Assembly (NCBI RefSeq): GCF_023283845.1
Contig: NZ_JAKILC010000005.1
Location: forward strand, 62,001 to 126,000
Length of the DNA: 64,000 nucleotides
DNA from: Shewanella marinintestina
GTDB lineage: Bacteria; Pseudomonadota; Gammaproteobacteria; Enterobacterales; Shewanellaceae
Direction of reading: 5' to 3'
The notes below the pieces were generated by a model. The model was not told where the DNA came from. It saw only the letters and a list, made by a program, of their open reading frames with translations, and searched no databases. The translations under genes and the position numbers were made by a program. Shown piece after piece: positions 9,530-18,920 of the stretch. Every line of letters starts with the position of its first letter. The stretch's first letter is position 1.

Positions 9530-10723
9530 ATGTCAGAAAGTTCCAATCAAGAACAACAGAACGAAACTCTCGCCACTCGTATTGCTAATCGCAATCTAGC
9601 ACTTCATGAGCAAGGTTTACTGAGAAAACGTACTAATTTAGTACTCGATCCCAGTCAGTCAAACTATTTTGAAGTCGACGCCTTACCCTATGTTAATTTT
9701 AGTAGTAATGATTATTTAGGCTTATCAACTTCAAACGTTTTAATAGATGCTCTACATCAAGGTGCTAAAGATTATGGCGTGGGTAGCACTGCATCACCTC
9801 TTGTTGTTGGTTACACGGAGGCGCATATCAAGCTTGAAAAAGCACTCTGTGATGTAACGGGGCACGAAGCTGCATTACTATTCTGCTCAGGTTTTAGTGC
9901 TAATACTGCATTGATGAAAACCTTGTTTGAACCGAACGATCTGGTTGTTGCAGATAAGTTCATTCATGCATCGGTTATTGATGGTATTCAAGACAGTGGT
10001 GCAAAACTAAAGCGCTTTAGTCACAATGACATTGACAGTGCGAAGTCCTGCTTTGAACGTTTTAAACCAAGTGCACTGGTTACCGAAAGTGTATTTAGTA
10101 TGGATGGAGACATCGCACCGTTAGCAGAGATGTCAGCGCTTTGTCAGCAACATGGTGCATGGTTTATTGTTGATGATGCCCATGGTTTTGGTGTGATTGG
10201 TGAAGATGGCTTTGGCGCTACGAGACTAACTGATGATATTAAGATTGATGCGCAATTAGTCACATTTGGAAAGGCTCTCGGTGGGCAAGGTGCTGCAATT
10301 CTCGGTAGCCGCGAGTTAGTTGACTTTCTCGTTGCTAATGCACGGCACTATATTTATTCCACGGCATTATCTCCTGCAAGCGCAGTGGCAGCCTTTACCG
10401 CATTGACAGTGATAGAGCAGCAACCAGAGCTAAGGGAAAAGCTTAAAGAGAACATCAGTTATTTTCGCGAACAGTGTGAAAGTAAAAATATTGAGTTAAC
10501 TGATTCGTTAACTGCAATACAGCCTATTATTTTAGGCGATAGTGCTAAAACGATGGCTGTGGCTCAGCGCCTTAAAGAGCATGGCTTTTGGTTAGGTGCA
10601 ATAAGACCACCAACTGTTCCACAAGGTAGTGCAAGGCTAAGATTGACGCTAAATGCCAATCATTGCCAACAAGATATATCAGCCTTAGTGAATGTGTTGG
10701 CTGATATCCTTAATAACGATTAA
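9530..10723 (+). CDS. bioF: 8-amino-7-oxononanoate synthase BioF
   Basis: A PLP enzyme (alpha-oxoamine synthase family) that condenses pimeloyl-ACP with alanine to KAPA. Signature segments are FSSNDYLGLS, VDDAHGFGVIGEDG and TFGKALGGQGAA, whose lysine binds PLP, and RLRLTLNANH near the end. 397 aa. The N-terminus is a polar extension of about 15 residues rich in Gln/Asn. Shine-Dalgarno is weak (GAGC), so the exact start is less certain. Followed 49 bp later by bioC. Confidence 0.95.
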   Translation: MSESSNQEQQNETLATRIANRNLALHEQGLLRKRTNLVLDPSQSNYFEVDALPYVNFSSNDYLGLSTSNVLIDALHQGAKDYGVGSTASPLVVGYTEAHIKLEKALCDVTGHEAALLFCSGFSANTALMKTLFEPNDLVVADKFIHASVIDGIQDSGAKLKRFSHNDIDSAKSCFERFKPSALVTESVFSMDGDIAPLAEMSALCQQHGAWFIVDDAHGFGVIGEDGFGATRLTDDIKIDAQLVTFGKALGGQGAAILGSRELVDFLVANARHYIYSTALSPASAVAAFTALTVIEQQPELREKLKENISYFREQCESKNIELTDSLTAIQPIILGDSAKTMAVAQRLKEHGFWLGAIRPPTVPQGSARLRLTLNANHCQQDISALVNVLADILNND

Positions 10724-10772
10724 TAATCAAATTAATGAATAACAATATTTTAATTGTTCGGGATCCAATGTT

Positions 10773-11543
10773 GTGAATAAAGGATCAAATGGGCTAAGTC
10801 AGCAAGTGGCGGCACGTTTTTCAGCCGCAGCGGATAATTACCATAGTTATGATGTATTGCAACAACAAACGGCTCAACGTTTGTTAAAGCAAACTGAGGT
10901 CAGTGGTCGATTATTGGATATTGGTGCCGGCCCCGGCACATGCTTTGCGCATTTACCAAGCGTTAAGCAGGTCATTTGCCTGGATATCGCCGAGGGTATG
11001 TTAAGCACTCTGACTGCGAATTATCCACACTACCAAGCGATATGTGCAGATGCTCAAAACCTGCCTTTGCTCGACAACAGTGTGGACGGCATCTACTCCA
11101 ATGTTGCTCTGCAATGGTGTCAACAACTGCCTCAAGCAATAACAGAAGCTAATCGAGTGCTAACTGCGGGCGCAGAGTTCAATATGAGCATCGTCGCCAA
11201 AGATAGCTTGCAGCAATTGGCTGCTCTGGGTTTTAAAATAAATCAGTTTATTGAACAGAGCACACTGTTAGCGGGCTTTGATAAATCACAATGGGATATT
11301 GAGCTGTGTGAAACGCAGGCGATCAGCTTACATTTTGACACTCTGAAATCAATGTTGCAGTCGATTAAAGGAGTTGGTGCATCAATTGTTAAGCAACAAC
11401 AAGATGTTAACTTGCCTCAGGTCACATTGAGAGGACGTAAAGATTGGCAAGCATTACAAGCTAAGGCAGAGTTGAGCCGAGCCCCAGAGGGCCTTCCTTT
11501 AACTTATAACATTTGCTTTATTAAGGCGCGCAAAAAGCGCTAA
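10773..11543 (+). CDS. bioC: Malonyl-ACP O-methyltransferase BioC
   Basis: A SAM-dependent methyltransferase that masks malonyl-ACP as its methyl ester so the fatty acid machinery can make pimeloyl-ACP. The SAM-binding motif LLDIGAGPGT is followed by ICLDIAEGML, ADAQNLPL and YSNVALQWC, all BioC hallmarks. 256 aa. The start is a GTG with a weak upstream GGGA; an ATG just upstream runs into a stop at once. Lies between bioF and bioD. Confidence 0.93.
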   Translation: MNKGSNGLSQQVAARFSAAADNYHSYDVLQQQTAQRLLKQTEVSGRLLDIGAGPGTCFAHLPSVKQVICLDIAEGMLSTLTANYPHYQAICADAQNLPLLDNSVDGIYSNVALQWCQQLPQAITEANRVLTAGAEFNMSIVAKDSLQQLAALGFKINQFIEQSTLLAGFDKSQWDIELCETQAISLHFDTLKSMLQSIKGVGASIVKQQQDVNLPQVTLRGRKDWQALQAKAELSRAPEGLPLTYNICFIKARKKR

Positions 11544-11569
11544 TTGCAGCTGAGCGACTTGGAGATAAC

Positions 11570-12235
11570 ATGACATTTTTTGTAACCGGTACCGACACTG
11601 ATTGCGGTAAGACGCTTATTTCATCTGCATTATTGACGGCTGCCAAAGGCGAAACTGTTGGTTTTAAGCCTGTAGCATCGGGTTGCGCTGAGACAGAAGC
11701 GGGTCTACGAAATAGTGATGCGTTAGCATTAATGGCTGCATCGACGATTAAGCTTCCTTATGAAGATATTAACCCTTTTGCATTTTTACCTGCTATTGCT
11801 CCGCATATTGCAGCCGAGCAAATGGGCGTACAGTTAGCCCCTAACCGCATTGCGGCTATGATGAAAATGTCTGAATTTGTCGGTGCGGACTTTTGCTTAA
11901 TCGAAGGTGCTGGTGGCTGGCGTTTACCATTAGGGGACGGGCATTATTTATCTGAAGTGGTGCAAATGATGCAGCTGCCGGTTATTTTAGTGGTTGGTAT
12001 GAAGCTTGGTTGTTTAAATCATGCATTACTCACTGTGGAAGCGATAAAAGCTGATGGCCTCAACATTGCTGGTTGGGTCGCTAATCAGGTTGATCCTGAC
12101 ATGGCGCATCCAGAAGAAAACCTAGCAACATTAAAAGCGGCAATTACAGCGCCTTTCTTAGGTTTTGTACCACACCTATCGGAAGCAACAGCAGAGCAAG
12201 CTGCCAGTCATCTTGATATAAGCGTGCTGGGCTAA
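11570..12235 (+). CDS. bioD: Dethiobiotin synthetase BioD
   Basis: An ATP-dependent carboxylase that closes the ureido ring of DAPA to dethiobiotin. The P-loop is GTDTDCGKT (residues about 6-14). VGFKPVASGC and the EGAGGWRLPL segment are typical of BioD. 221 aa with GGAG upstream of the ATG. Last gene of the operon. Its TAA stop coincides with the left border of a MITE-like repeat, so the element inserted at or immediately after the 3' end. Confidence 0.94.
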   Translation: MTFFVTGTDTDCGKTLISSALLTAAKGETVGFKPVASGCAETEAGLRNSDALALMAASTIKLPYEDINPFAFLPAIAPHIAAEQMGVQLAPNRIAAMMKMSEFVGADFCLIEGAGGWRLPLGDGHYLSEVVQMMQLPVILVVGMKLGCLNHALLTVEAIKADGLNIAGWVANQVDPDMAHPEENLATLKAAITAPFLGFVPHLSEATAEQAASHLDISVLG

Positions 12236-12548
12236 TACCAATCAGTATAAACATTTGGTCGCTCAGCGAGAATTTAGCGGCTTTGAGGCAAGGTCATTAA
12301 ATGCTCCTGCATTAATGACATTCACCACATCCATGTGGTTTGCAACGAGTGAAGAGCATAGTTATTCTACGTTCAAGCTCGTTAACACAGCATCAAAGCC
12401 GCTAAAACTCGCCATTCTGGAGCGTTTTTGGCTGCCTACTTCTACGTTGAATAACTTCAAAAGGGAGCGACCATTCTTTCAATTATTCGCCTTGAATTAG
12501 TTTGCCAAAAACACTCTGAGTAGATCAAATTCTTGTACTGATTGGTAT
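12235..12548. mobile_element. MITE-like non-coding repeat with 13-bp terminal inverted repeats
   Basis: The left end ATACCAATCAGTA (12235-12247) is repeated exactly as its reverse complement TACTGATTGGTAT at 12536-12548. Inside there is a second inverted repeat of about 20 bp (12266-12286 against 12393-12412, core TAGCGGCTTTGA / TCAAAGCCGCTA). Two further hairpins lie at 12293-12319 and 12325-12338. A TAA triplet flanks both outer sides if the ends are taken as TACC and GGTA, a possible 3-bp target duplication. No transposase. An 81-codon frame inside (12255-12500) is an artefact of the repeat. Family name not known to me with certainty. Confidence 0.75.
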
Positions 12549-12815
12549 AAATCTTCGTTCGAGCTATCCCTATTAATCTAGTTCAGCAAAGCCTAGTTAT
12601 GCCGTTTTTCTATGGTGGTTAATTAGGCTTATCTTTTTGTTAAAAAAGATTAATCTCACGTCTTTTACAATTACCCCTGTTAGGCAATTAAATTAATCTT
12701 GGGTTAATGAAACCGACCTAGACTTGGCGTCACTTGATATAAAGTGGATTCGAGTCGTCTATTATTGAAGCAATAAGCCATAAATTGAAGCGACAAGGCA
12801 AAATTTTTGCCGTCT

Positions 12816-12844
12816 CCCCTTGAAATCTCGTTTGCCGGACATAT
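12816..12844 (+). promoter_or_regulatory. Possible heat-shock (sigma-32) promoter of htpX
   Basis: CCCCTTGAAA resembles the sigma-32 -35 element. About 10 bp later CGGACATAT is a poor match to the -10 CCCCATNT, and the spacing is short. htpX is heat-shock or envelope-stress controlled in E. coli, which makes the site plausible but unproven. Confidence 0.3.
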
Positions 12845-12895
12845 TATGTCTTTTAAGAGTGTATATCAGGTACTTTGTATCCTACAGGAGCTTAA

Positions 12896-13759
12896 ATGAA
12901 GCGTATATTTTTACTGATTGCCACCAACATGGCGATCTTATTAGTGGCATCAATTGTGATGTCTATTTTAGGTGTTAACACCTCTACTATGGGTGGTTTA
13001 CTGGTATTCGCTGCGATCTTTGGTTTTGGTGGCGCATTTATCAGTTTAGCAATCTCTAAGTGGATGGCTAAAAAGACTATGGGTTGTGAAGTGATCACAA
13101 CACCACGTGATAATACTGAACGTTGGTTAGTTGAAACGGTTGCCCGTCAAGCTGAGCAAGCTGGTATTAAAATGCCTGAAGTGGCAATTTATCAGTCACC
13201 AGAGCTAAACGCATTTGCGACAGGCCCAAGCAAGAATAACTCTTTAGTGGCAGTGAGTAGTGGTTTGCTATATGGCATGAACCAAGACGAGATTGAAGCG
13301 GTTCTAGCCCACGAAGTCAGCCACGTTGCCAACGGCGACATGGTGACATTGACGCTAATTCAAGGCGTAGTGAACACATTTGTCATTTTCGCTGCTCGCG
13401 TCGTTGCAGGCATCATCAATAACTTCGTTGCAAGTAATGATGAAGAAGGTGAAGGCCTAGGCATGTTTGCCTATATGGCAGTGGTTTTCGTTCTTGATAT
13501 GTTATTTGGTATTTTGGCTTCAATCATCGTTGCTTATTTCTCACGTATTCGTGAATACAGAGCGGATGAAGGCGCAGCAAAACTTGCAGGTAAAGAGAAG
13601 ATGATTGCTGCACTTGATAGATTACGTCAAGGTCCAGAAACTGGTGCAATGCCAGCATCTATGTCTGCACTTGGTATCAATGGTAAAAAGTCTATGGCGG
13701 AATTGATGATGAGTCATCCACCATTAGAAAAGCGTATCGCAGCATTACGCGCTAGCTAA
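12896..13759 (+). CDS. htpX: Membrane-bound zinc protease HtpX
   Basis: An M48-family inner-membrane protease involved in membrane-protein quality control with FtsH. It has two N-terminal membrane helices (residues about 5-27 and 35-55), the zinc motif HEVSH in [14 protein letters not shown], two further helices around residues 155-220, and the third ligand in [14 protein letters not shown]. 287 aa is the usual length. GGAG lies 6 nt before the ATG. Monocistronic, with its own terminator; the next gene is cctA, as in other Shewanella. Confidence 0.96.
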   Translation: MKRIFLLIATNMAILLVASIVMSILGVNTSTMGGLLVFAAIFGFGGAFISLAISKWMAKKTMGCEVITTPRDNTERWLVETVARQAEQAGIKMPEVAIYQSPELNAFATGPSKNNSLVAVSSGLLYGMNQDEIEAVLAHEVSHVANGDMVTLTLIQGVVNTFVIFAARVVAGIINNFVASNDEEGEGLGMFAYMAVVFVLDMLFGILASIIVAYFSRIREYRADEGAAKLAGKEKMIAALDRLRQGPETGAMPASMSALGINGKKSMAELMMSHPPLEKRIAALRAS

Positions 13760-13777
13760 TATAACGTTTTACTAAAC

Positions 13778-13816
13778 AAAGCGGTTTGAGCTTATAAAGC
13801 TCAAACCGCTTTTTTA
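13778..13816 (+). terminator. Intrinsic terminator of htpX
   Basis: A perfect 16-bp stem, AAAGCGGTTTGAGCTT and its complement, with a 3-nt loop is followed by T6. Confidence 0.93.
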
Positions 13817-14050
13817 TTGCTCAAAATCAAAGCGATAAATGGTGAAAACGAGCAAATTCCAAGAGTTAATTTGATTGAGCGCACGTTTTGCGAAAATCCA
13901 CAATGATATGATCTTTCAGCTAAATTAGTTGCGAATTAGATAATGCTTAGCTAAATTAATCTAAGTCGTGCTAAAAAAATAATGATCGCAAGATGAAAAC
14001 AACCTGACATATAAGTTTTCACTATGTGAACATCTAATGAGGATACAATT

Positions 14051-14398
14051 GTGAGCAATAAACTACTAAGCGTAATCTTTGGTGCGGCTTTCGCTGCGCT
14101 AGCACTATCTCCATCAGCTTTCGCTGAAGGTCAAGAACTTGCAGAAATGCATGCAGAAATGGACGGTTGTGAAGCGTGTCACGCTGACGGTTCTCCATCT
14201 GCAGACGGCGAATATGAGTTTGAGCAGTGCCAAGCTTGCCACGGTACATTGGCAGAAATGGACGCAGTTCACCAACCACATGATGGCATGCTAATGTGTG
14301 CAGATTGTCACGCGCCACATGAAATGAACGTGGGTGACAAGCCAACTTGTGACAGCTGTCACGATGACGGCCGTACAGCAGAGTCAGTACTTAAGTAA
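14051..14398 (+). CDS. cctA: Small tetraheme periplasmic cytochrome c (STC/CctA)
   Basis: A periplasmic electron shuttle that accepts electrons from the inner-membrane quinol dehydrogenase CymA and passes them to terminal reductases, including outer-membrane metal-reducing complexes. 115 aa with a signal peptide ending AFA and four CxxCH heme motifs: CEACH, CQACH, CADCH and CDSCH. The motif order and the C-terminal [13 protein letters not shown] match Shewanella CctA as I recall it. The start is GTG with GAGGATA upstream. An overlapping antisense frame (14034-14345) is a shadow. Monocistronic with a terminator. Confidence 0.95.
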   Translation: MSNKLLSVIFGAAFAALALSPSAFAEGQELAEMHAEMDGCEACHADGSPSADGEYEFEQCQACHGTLAEMDAVHQPHDGMLMCADCHAPHEMNVGDKPTCDSCHDDGRTAESVLK

Positions 14399-14426
14399 TT
14401 TTGAATTAATTCAGAATTCTAAATTG

Positions 14427-14451
14427 AGCCAGCTAAATAGCTGGCTTTTTT
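14427..14451 (+). terminator. Intrinsic terminator of cctA
   Basis: The stem AGCCAGCT / AGCTGGCT with a short loop is followed by T6, 30 bp past the cctA stop. Confidence 0.9.
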
Positions 14452-14745
14452 GTGGCTAAAATTTGCATATTATATCAAGTCGTTAGGCGCTCAAGTTTTT
14501 GAAAAAATTTAAGTGATTACCACTATTTTGCGTGTTAGTGTTGAGCAATTATGCTGCTCTATATCTCGCCATTTTTGATGTTTTTAGCTTATTTACCAAC
14601 CATCGAAGAGTAGTGAAACGCGATATTACGGCGTGAAATCGCGTATTTACTCCGGCTATTTGTACTAAAATTCACCTTATCCCGCCTGTATTTGTGATTA
14701 GAATACGAACTCCCGCCTAAAAAAATACAAGCTGTGTGCGCCTTT

Positions 14746-14769
14746 AGTGCATATAAATGCACTTTTTTT
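14746..14769. promoter_or_regulatory. Inverted repeat upstream of nasA: NtrC-like half-sites or terminator
   Basis: AGTGCAT-ATAA-ATGCACT is a perfect 7-bp inverted repeat followed by T7. TGCACT resembles the NtrC half-site TGCACY. The repeat lies about 110-127 bp upstream of the start expected from the sigma-54 promoter, where enhancers usually sit. The half-sites diverge rather than converge, unlike classical NtrC palindromes, so the same sequence may instead be a short intrinsic terminator. Confidence 0.4.
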
Positions 14770-14846
14770 GGGCGTTATTTAGTTTGTATTCTTATCAGTC
14801 ACCCTTCAGCAGCAAATTTTTACTATTAAAACAGTTGTTTAAATTT

Positions 14847-14862
14847 TGGCTTGGTATTTGCT
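14847..14862 (+). promoter_or_regulatory. Sigma-54 promoter of the nasA operon
   Basis: TTGGCTTGGTATTTGCT contains the invariant GG (14848-14849) and GC (14860-14861) exactly 10 bp apart, with TTGCT at -12. The expected start is near 14873, giving a 26-nt leader before the nasA ATG. It implies RpoN and an activator such as NtrC, i.e. nitrogen control. Confidence 0.75.
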
Positions 14863-14898
14863 TTATCTCTTATAAGACTTTCATGGAGGAGCGAGCAA

Positions 14899-17865
14899 AT
14901 GCCAAGCTGTAGAACCACTTGTGCTTACTGTGGTGTCGGCTGCGGGATAGAGATCCACCGCGGGACATCTGACGAAATTATGCAAAAAGCTTCGATTGTT
15001 AAAGCGGATAAGCTTATTCAAAAGGCTAGTTTACCGCAGGCTAACGAGAGCAATCACAAGCATATCGAGCTATGTGGTGACGTAACCCATCCTGCCAATG
15101 TTGGTGAGTTATGCCTCAAAGGCATGAGTTTGCTTGAAGGGGTAAAGGTCCCTAATAAACTGCTTTATCCTAGGTTGAACCAAAGGCTGAGCTCTAGAGG
15201 CCATGACAAGGCAAACACTGAAACAGTACAAGCCAATGCCAGCAAAACGATTGGCTGGGATGAGGCGATTGATAAAGTTGCATCGAAATTTAACAGCATT
15301 ATTGCAGAGCATGGCAGTAATTCGGTGGCATTTTATTTATCGGGCCAACTGCTTACAGAAGATTATTACGTAGCAAATAAATTGGCTAAAGGTTTTTTAG
15401 GCTGCGCCAATATCGATACCAATTCACGCTTGTGCATGTCTTCAGCGGTAACGGCGCATACTCGCGCTTTTGGTGAAGATGTTGTTCCTGGCTGTTATCA
15501 AGATTTTGAATTGGCCGATGTCGTTGTACTTGTTGGTGCCAATACCGCTTGGACACACCCGGTATTGTTTAAACGCATTCTTGCAGCAAGAGAACAAAAG
15601 GGAACCAAGTTGGTGGTTGTCGATCCACGTAAAACAGCTACGGCGTCTTATGCAGATCTGCATCTGCAATTACTACCGGGATCCGATCTCGCTTTATTCA
15701 ATGGATTATTAAGCGCAATTAGTCACTCGAAGCGGCAAAACCTTGATTACATTCAAAGCAGTACCAGAGGGTTTTTAGAAGCAATTTACGCTGTAAGTGC
15801 ATGTGATTCTCTTGAGAAAGTTGCTGTTAAAACAGGATTGTCGGTTGAGGATATTAGCAACTTTTATCAGCTCTATACTGCAACTGATCCCATCGTTCCA
15901 GTCACAAATAAAGTTGTTACAGCCAGTGGTCAAGGTGTAAATCAATCACTCATCGGCACTGACACCAGTAATGCCATTATTAATTGTCACTTGGCAATGG
16001 GGGATATAGGTCAACCAGGCTGTGGACCCTTTTCATTAACTGGTCAGCCAAATGCAATGGGCGGACGTGAAGTCGGAGGCATGGCAACTCAGCTTGCAGC
16101 TCATATGGGATTTACCTTGCAAGAGCGAAGTCTGCTAAGTGAGTTTTGGCAATCAGAGTCAGTAGTAAAAAGCAAAGGGCTCACCGCGACAGAAATTTTC
16201 AGCCAGATGGCGTCGGGGGAAATCAAGGCCATATGGATAATGGGTACTAATCCATTAGTGTCAATGCCCGATAGGGCTTTAGTTAAACGAGGACTTAAGC
16301 GCTGTGAGTTTGTGGTGATGTCAGATATTACTGCTGACACCGATACAGCTAAATACGCAGACTTACTTTTGCCTGCCCAAGGTTGGTCAGAAAAGTCTGG
16401 AACGGTGACCAATAGTGAACGTACCATTAGTCGTCAGCGTCGTTTTGTTACACCACAAGGAGAATCAAAAGCAGACTGGTGGGCCATTTGTGAAGTGGCG
16501 AAAGCGCTTGGATTCAAACAAGGCTTCAATTTTTCCAATAGTCATCAAATTTTTACCGAGCACGCGATGCTTACCGACAAAGTGGTTAGTCACTTTCCCA
16601 ATCAGCAATATACCTTAGCTGGTCTAAGCAATATTAGCGAGCAGGAGTACGACGAGCTTGAGCCGATCCAGTGGCCTATTGCCAAAAGGTGCGAGCAATT
16701 TAATAGCTTGCAAACTAAGGCGTTAGTTAAAGATAAGGCTGAAGATCTGCCAAATAATCTCCTAGAACAAAAAACACTGCAATCGTCTCAATATTTATCT
16801 CAAGAACGCTTATATCAAGATGGTCGCTTCTCAACGACCAATGGTCTTGCCAACTTCATCGCGACTCCTTTGTTAGCACAAGAAGTGGATAAAAAGTCTG
16901 CGCCAAATGGAATATGGCTTAACTCTGGCAGATCGCGAGATCAGTGGCACACCATGACGCGAACGGGTCATATTGCCAGCCTATCGGCAAGTGATTATCA
17001 ACCTACGGTTTTGCTTAACCCTTTTACCTTGGAGCAATTGCAGATTGCTTCTGGAGATCTCGTCAAACTTACCGGGCTTAATTCAAATGAAAACATGTTA
17101 GCAAGAACGGTTGCTGATGAGGCTATTTTACCGGGTTCAGCTTTCTGTTCGATGCATTGGTCAACTCAATTTAGTAACAGTGCGGGTGTCAATCAGCTAC
17201 TGGAAAGTCATGTAGATCCTTGGTCTTTGCAACCAGGGTTTAAGCACCAACGGGTGCAAATTGAGGCTTATCCCGTCGTGGTTCAAGGGATCATCTGGGG
17301 GACGTCTGTTGTGGATGTCAGACAGCATATTTGGTGTGTAAAGCAAACCATTAATGATGGCGTTTGTCATCATTTTGCGGCGGCAAAGGCTGAGCTTGTT
17401 AGTAAAGCATTTAGCGATGTGGTTGGCTTTTCAAATATCCCTGCGCAAACATTGGAGTGGCAGTTTTCAGGTTACACAATTACCTGTTTTCTCAAGCAAG
17501 GCTCTGTCATTGGTCTATGCATTAGTGATAGCAGAGAAGTCAAAGTAGATGTTAATGCAGTACAAGCTCTGCTTAATCAGTGCGTTGATAATGATTGGCT
17601 TAGAAAGCTATATAGGCTTATTCGAGCGGGAGGGAGTCCGTTAATTTGTGCTTGCAACGGCGTAACCGAAGCTGCGATCTCCGCCAATATGCTTGAGACA
17701 ATACAAAGTCTTGGCAGTGAGCAACTTGGAGTAACTCAATTGGTAAATGATGCTAAGCAAGCACTGGGCTGTAGCGCTGCTTGTGGCAGTTGCCTTAATC
17801 AAGTCACTGAGCTGGCGAGAGCGTTGCTAACGGCCGAAGATCTGGCGACACAGGAGGTGGCATGA
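14899..17865 (+). CDS. nasA: Assimilatory nitrate reductase catalytic subunit NasA
   Basis: A cytoplasmic bis-MGD molybdoenzyme that reduces nitrate to nitrite for assimilation. The N-terminal [4Fe-4S] site is C8-x2-C11-x3-C15 plus the later cysteine in GELCLKG. The molybdopterin domains follow, including SRLCMSSAVT, GANTAWTHPV, MGTNPLVSMPD and the MGDIGQPGCGPFSLTGQPN stretch. A C-terminal BFD-like [2Fe-2S] domain has CAC and CGSC pairs around residues 915-975. 988 aa. I start at the ATG at 14899, where GGAGGA lies 8 nt upstream; an upstream TTG start would overlap the sigma-54 promoter. Its TGA overlaps the next ATG. Confidence 0.95.
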   Translation: MPSCRTTCAYCGVGCGIEIHRGTSDEIMQKASIVKADKLIQKASLPQANESNHKHIELCGDVTHPANVGELCLKGMSLLEGVKVPNKLLYPRLNQRLSSRGHDKANTETVQANASKTIGWDEAIDKVASKFNSIIAEHGSNSVAFYLSGQLLTEDYYVANKLAKGFLGCANIDTNSRLCMSSAVTAHTRAFGEDVVPGCYQDFELADVVVLVGANTAWTHPVLFKRILAAREQKGTKLVVVDPRKTATASYADLHLQLLPGSDLALFNGLLSAISHSKRQNLDYIQSSTRGFLEAIYAVSACDSLEKVAVKTGLSVEDISNFYQLYTATDPIVPVTNKVVTASGQGVNQSLIGTDTSNAIINCHLAMGDIGQPGCGPFSLTGQPNAMGGREVGGMATQLAAHMGFTLQERSLLSEFWQSESVVKSKGLTATEIFSQMASGEIKAIWIMGTNPLVSMPDRALVKRGLKRCEFVVMSDITADTDTAKYADLLLPAQGWSEKSGTVTNSERTISRQRRFVTPQGESKADWWAICEVAKALGFKQGFNFSNSHQIFTEHAMLTDKVVSHFPNQQYTLAGLSNISEQEYDELEPIQWPIAKRCEQFNSLQTKALVKDKAEDLPNNLLEQKTLQSSQYLSQERLYQDGRFSTTNGLANFIATPLLAQEVDKKSAPNGIWLNSGRSRDQWHTMTRTGHIASLSASDYQPTVLLNPFTLEQLQIASGDLVKLTGLNSNENMLARTVADEAILPGSAFCSMHWSTQFSNSAGVNQLLESHVDPWSLQPGFKHQRVQIEAYPVVVQGIIWGTSVVDVRQHIWCVKQTINDGVCHHFAAAKAELVSKAFSDVVGFSNIPAQTLEWQFSGYTITCFLKQGSVIGLCISDSREVKVDVNAVQALLNQCVDNDWLRKLYRLIRAGGSPLICACNGVTEAAISANMLETIQSLGSEQLGVTQLVNDAKQALGCSAACGSCLNQVTELARALLTAEDLATQEVA

Positions 17866-18920
17866 TGCAGGGAATAGAATTTATCAAGCAGATGCTATTT
17901 AAGCCTCTGAGCAATATGAAATTTATTAATCCTGAGACGGTCGAGGAGTTTAGGGATCAAAAATTGACAACTTCTCAACGTAGTGGGCAGCTGAACACTG
18001 ACGAGTTTTGCTCGCTCAAGCGAGTTAGCGATGAAAAGATAAACACAGAGACAAGAACTCAGCAACTAAAGCAATTTGCTTTACAGTGCCTTAAGAGCAC
18101 TGAGCAAAATAAAGTCATAAATAACCAACATCAGACTGTAAAAATTGTAGGAGCAGGCTGTGGTGACATTGAGTTACTCACTTTAAAAGCGGCAAAGATG
18201 ATAACTGAAGCGGATGCCATTGTTTATGACAATTTGGTATGTGCGGAGATTTTACAATTGGCAGCTACTCATTGCCGTCTTATCTACATGGGTAAGCGTT
18301 TTGCACAAAAAAGTCGTACTCAAGATGAGATTAACCAAAGACTTTATCATTTGGCTATCTCAGGGGTAAAAGTGGTACGACTCAAAGGCGGCGACCCAAA
18401 TGTTTTTGGCCGCGGAGGTGAAGAAGCACTATTTCTAGCTAAACGGGGTGTTAAGAGCGAGTTCATCGCGGGTGTCACGGCGGCTTTGGGCTGCGCAGCA
18501 AGTAGTGGCATCCCACTGACCCATAGAAAAGTGGCCAGAAGCGTCACCTTTGTCACTGGCAGAATCTGCGATAACAAAAGAGAGCAAGCTGTTATAGATG
18601 AATGGCAAGGCTTACTTTCAGCTAATAGCACCTTAGTGTTCTATATGGGTAAAGAGAAGGCATTAGAAATTGCAACGGGATTAATGTTAGCTGGCGCAGT
18701 AGGCAGTTTACCTGTTGCTTTTATTACCAATGGTGCAAGGCAATCACAGACAATAAAGTTCAGTCGTGTTGATCAAATGGCGCAAGATGCACTAAGCCTC
18801 AAGCAAGCTGGGCCGACACTCATCATAGTGGGAGAAGTGGTCACTATTGGTGCAGAGCTTGAGCATTGCCTGGCGTTTTGTTCACAATCTATTGCAGCTA
18901 ATGAGAGTCTATATGGATAA
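17862..18920 (+). CDS. cobA: Uroporphyrinogen-III C-methyltransferase (SUMT) with N-terminal extension
   Basis: Makes precorrin-2 from uroporphyrinogen III with two SAM, the first step to siroheme needed by NirB. The catalytic part begins near residue 86: VGAGCGDIELLTLKA, DAIVYDNLV, VRLKGGDPNVFGRGGEE, GVTAALGCAASSGIPLTHR and FYMGK are SUMT hallmarks. About 85-95 residues precede it and resemble no domain I know; SUMT proteins are usually 250-280 aa, this is 352. The ATG overlaps the nasA stop (ATGA). A second ATG 3 bp later has better spacing from AGGAGG. Translationally coupled to nasA. Confidence 0.92.
   Translation: MMQGIEFIKQMLFKPLSNMKFINPETVEEFRDQKLTTSQRSGQLNTDEFCSLKRVSDEKINTETRTQQLKQFALQCLKSTEQNKVINNQHQTVKIVGAGCGDIELLTLKAAKMITEADAIVYDNLVCAEILQLAATHCRLIYMGKRFAQKSRTQDEINQRLYHLAISGVKVVRLKGGDPNVFGRGGEEALFLAKRGVKSEFIAGVTAALGCAASSGIPLTHRKVARSVTFVTGRICDNKREQAVIDEWQGLLSANSTLVFYMGKEKALEIATGLMLAGAVGSLPVAFITNGARQSQTIKFSRVDQMAQDALSLKQAGPTLIIVGEVVTIGAELEHCLAFCSQSIAANESLYG

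Noticed and set aside
12255..12500. 81-codon open frame after bioD
   Set aside because: It lies entirely inside the inverted-repeat element and follows its symmetry; no Shine-Dalgarno or domain.
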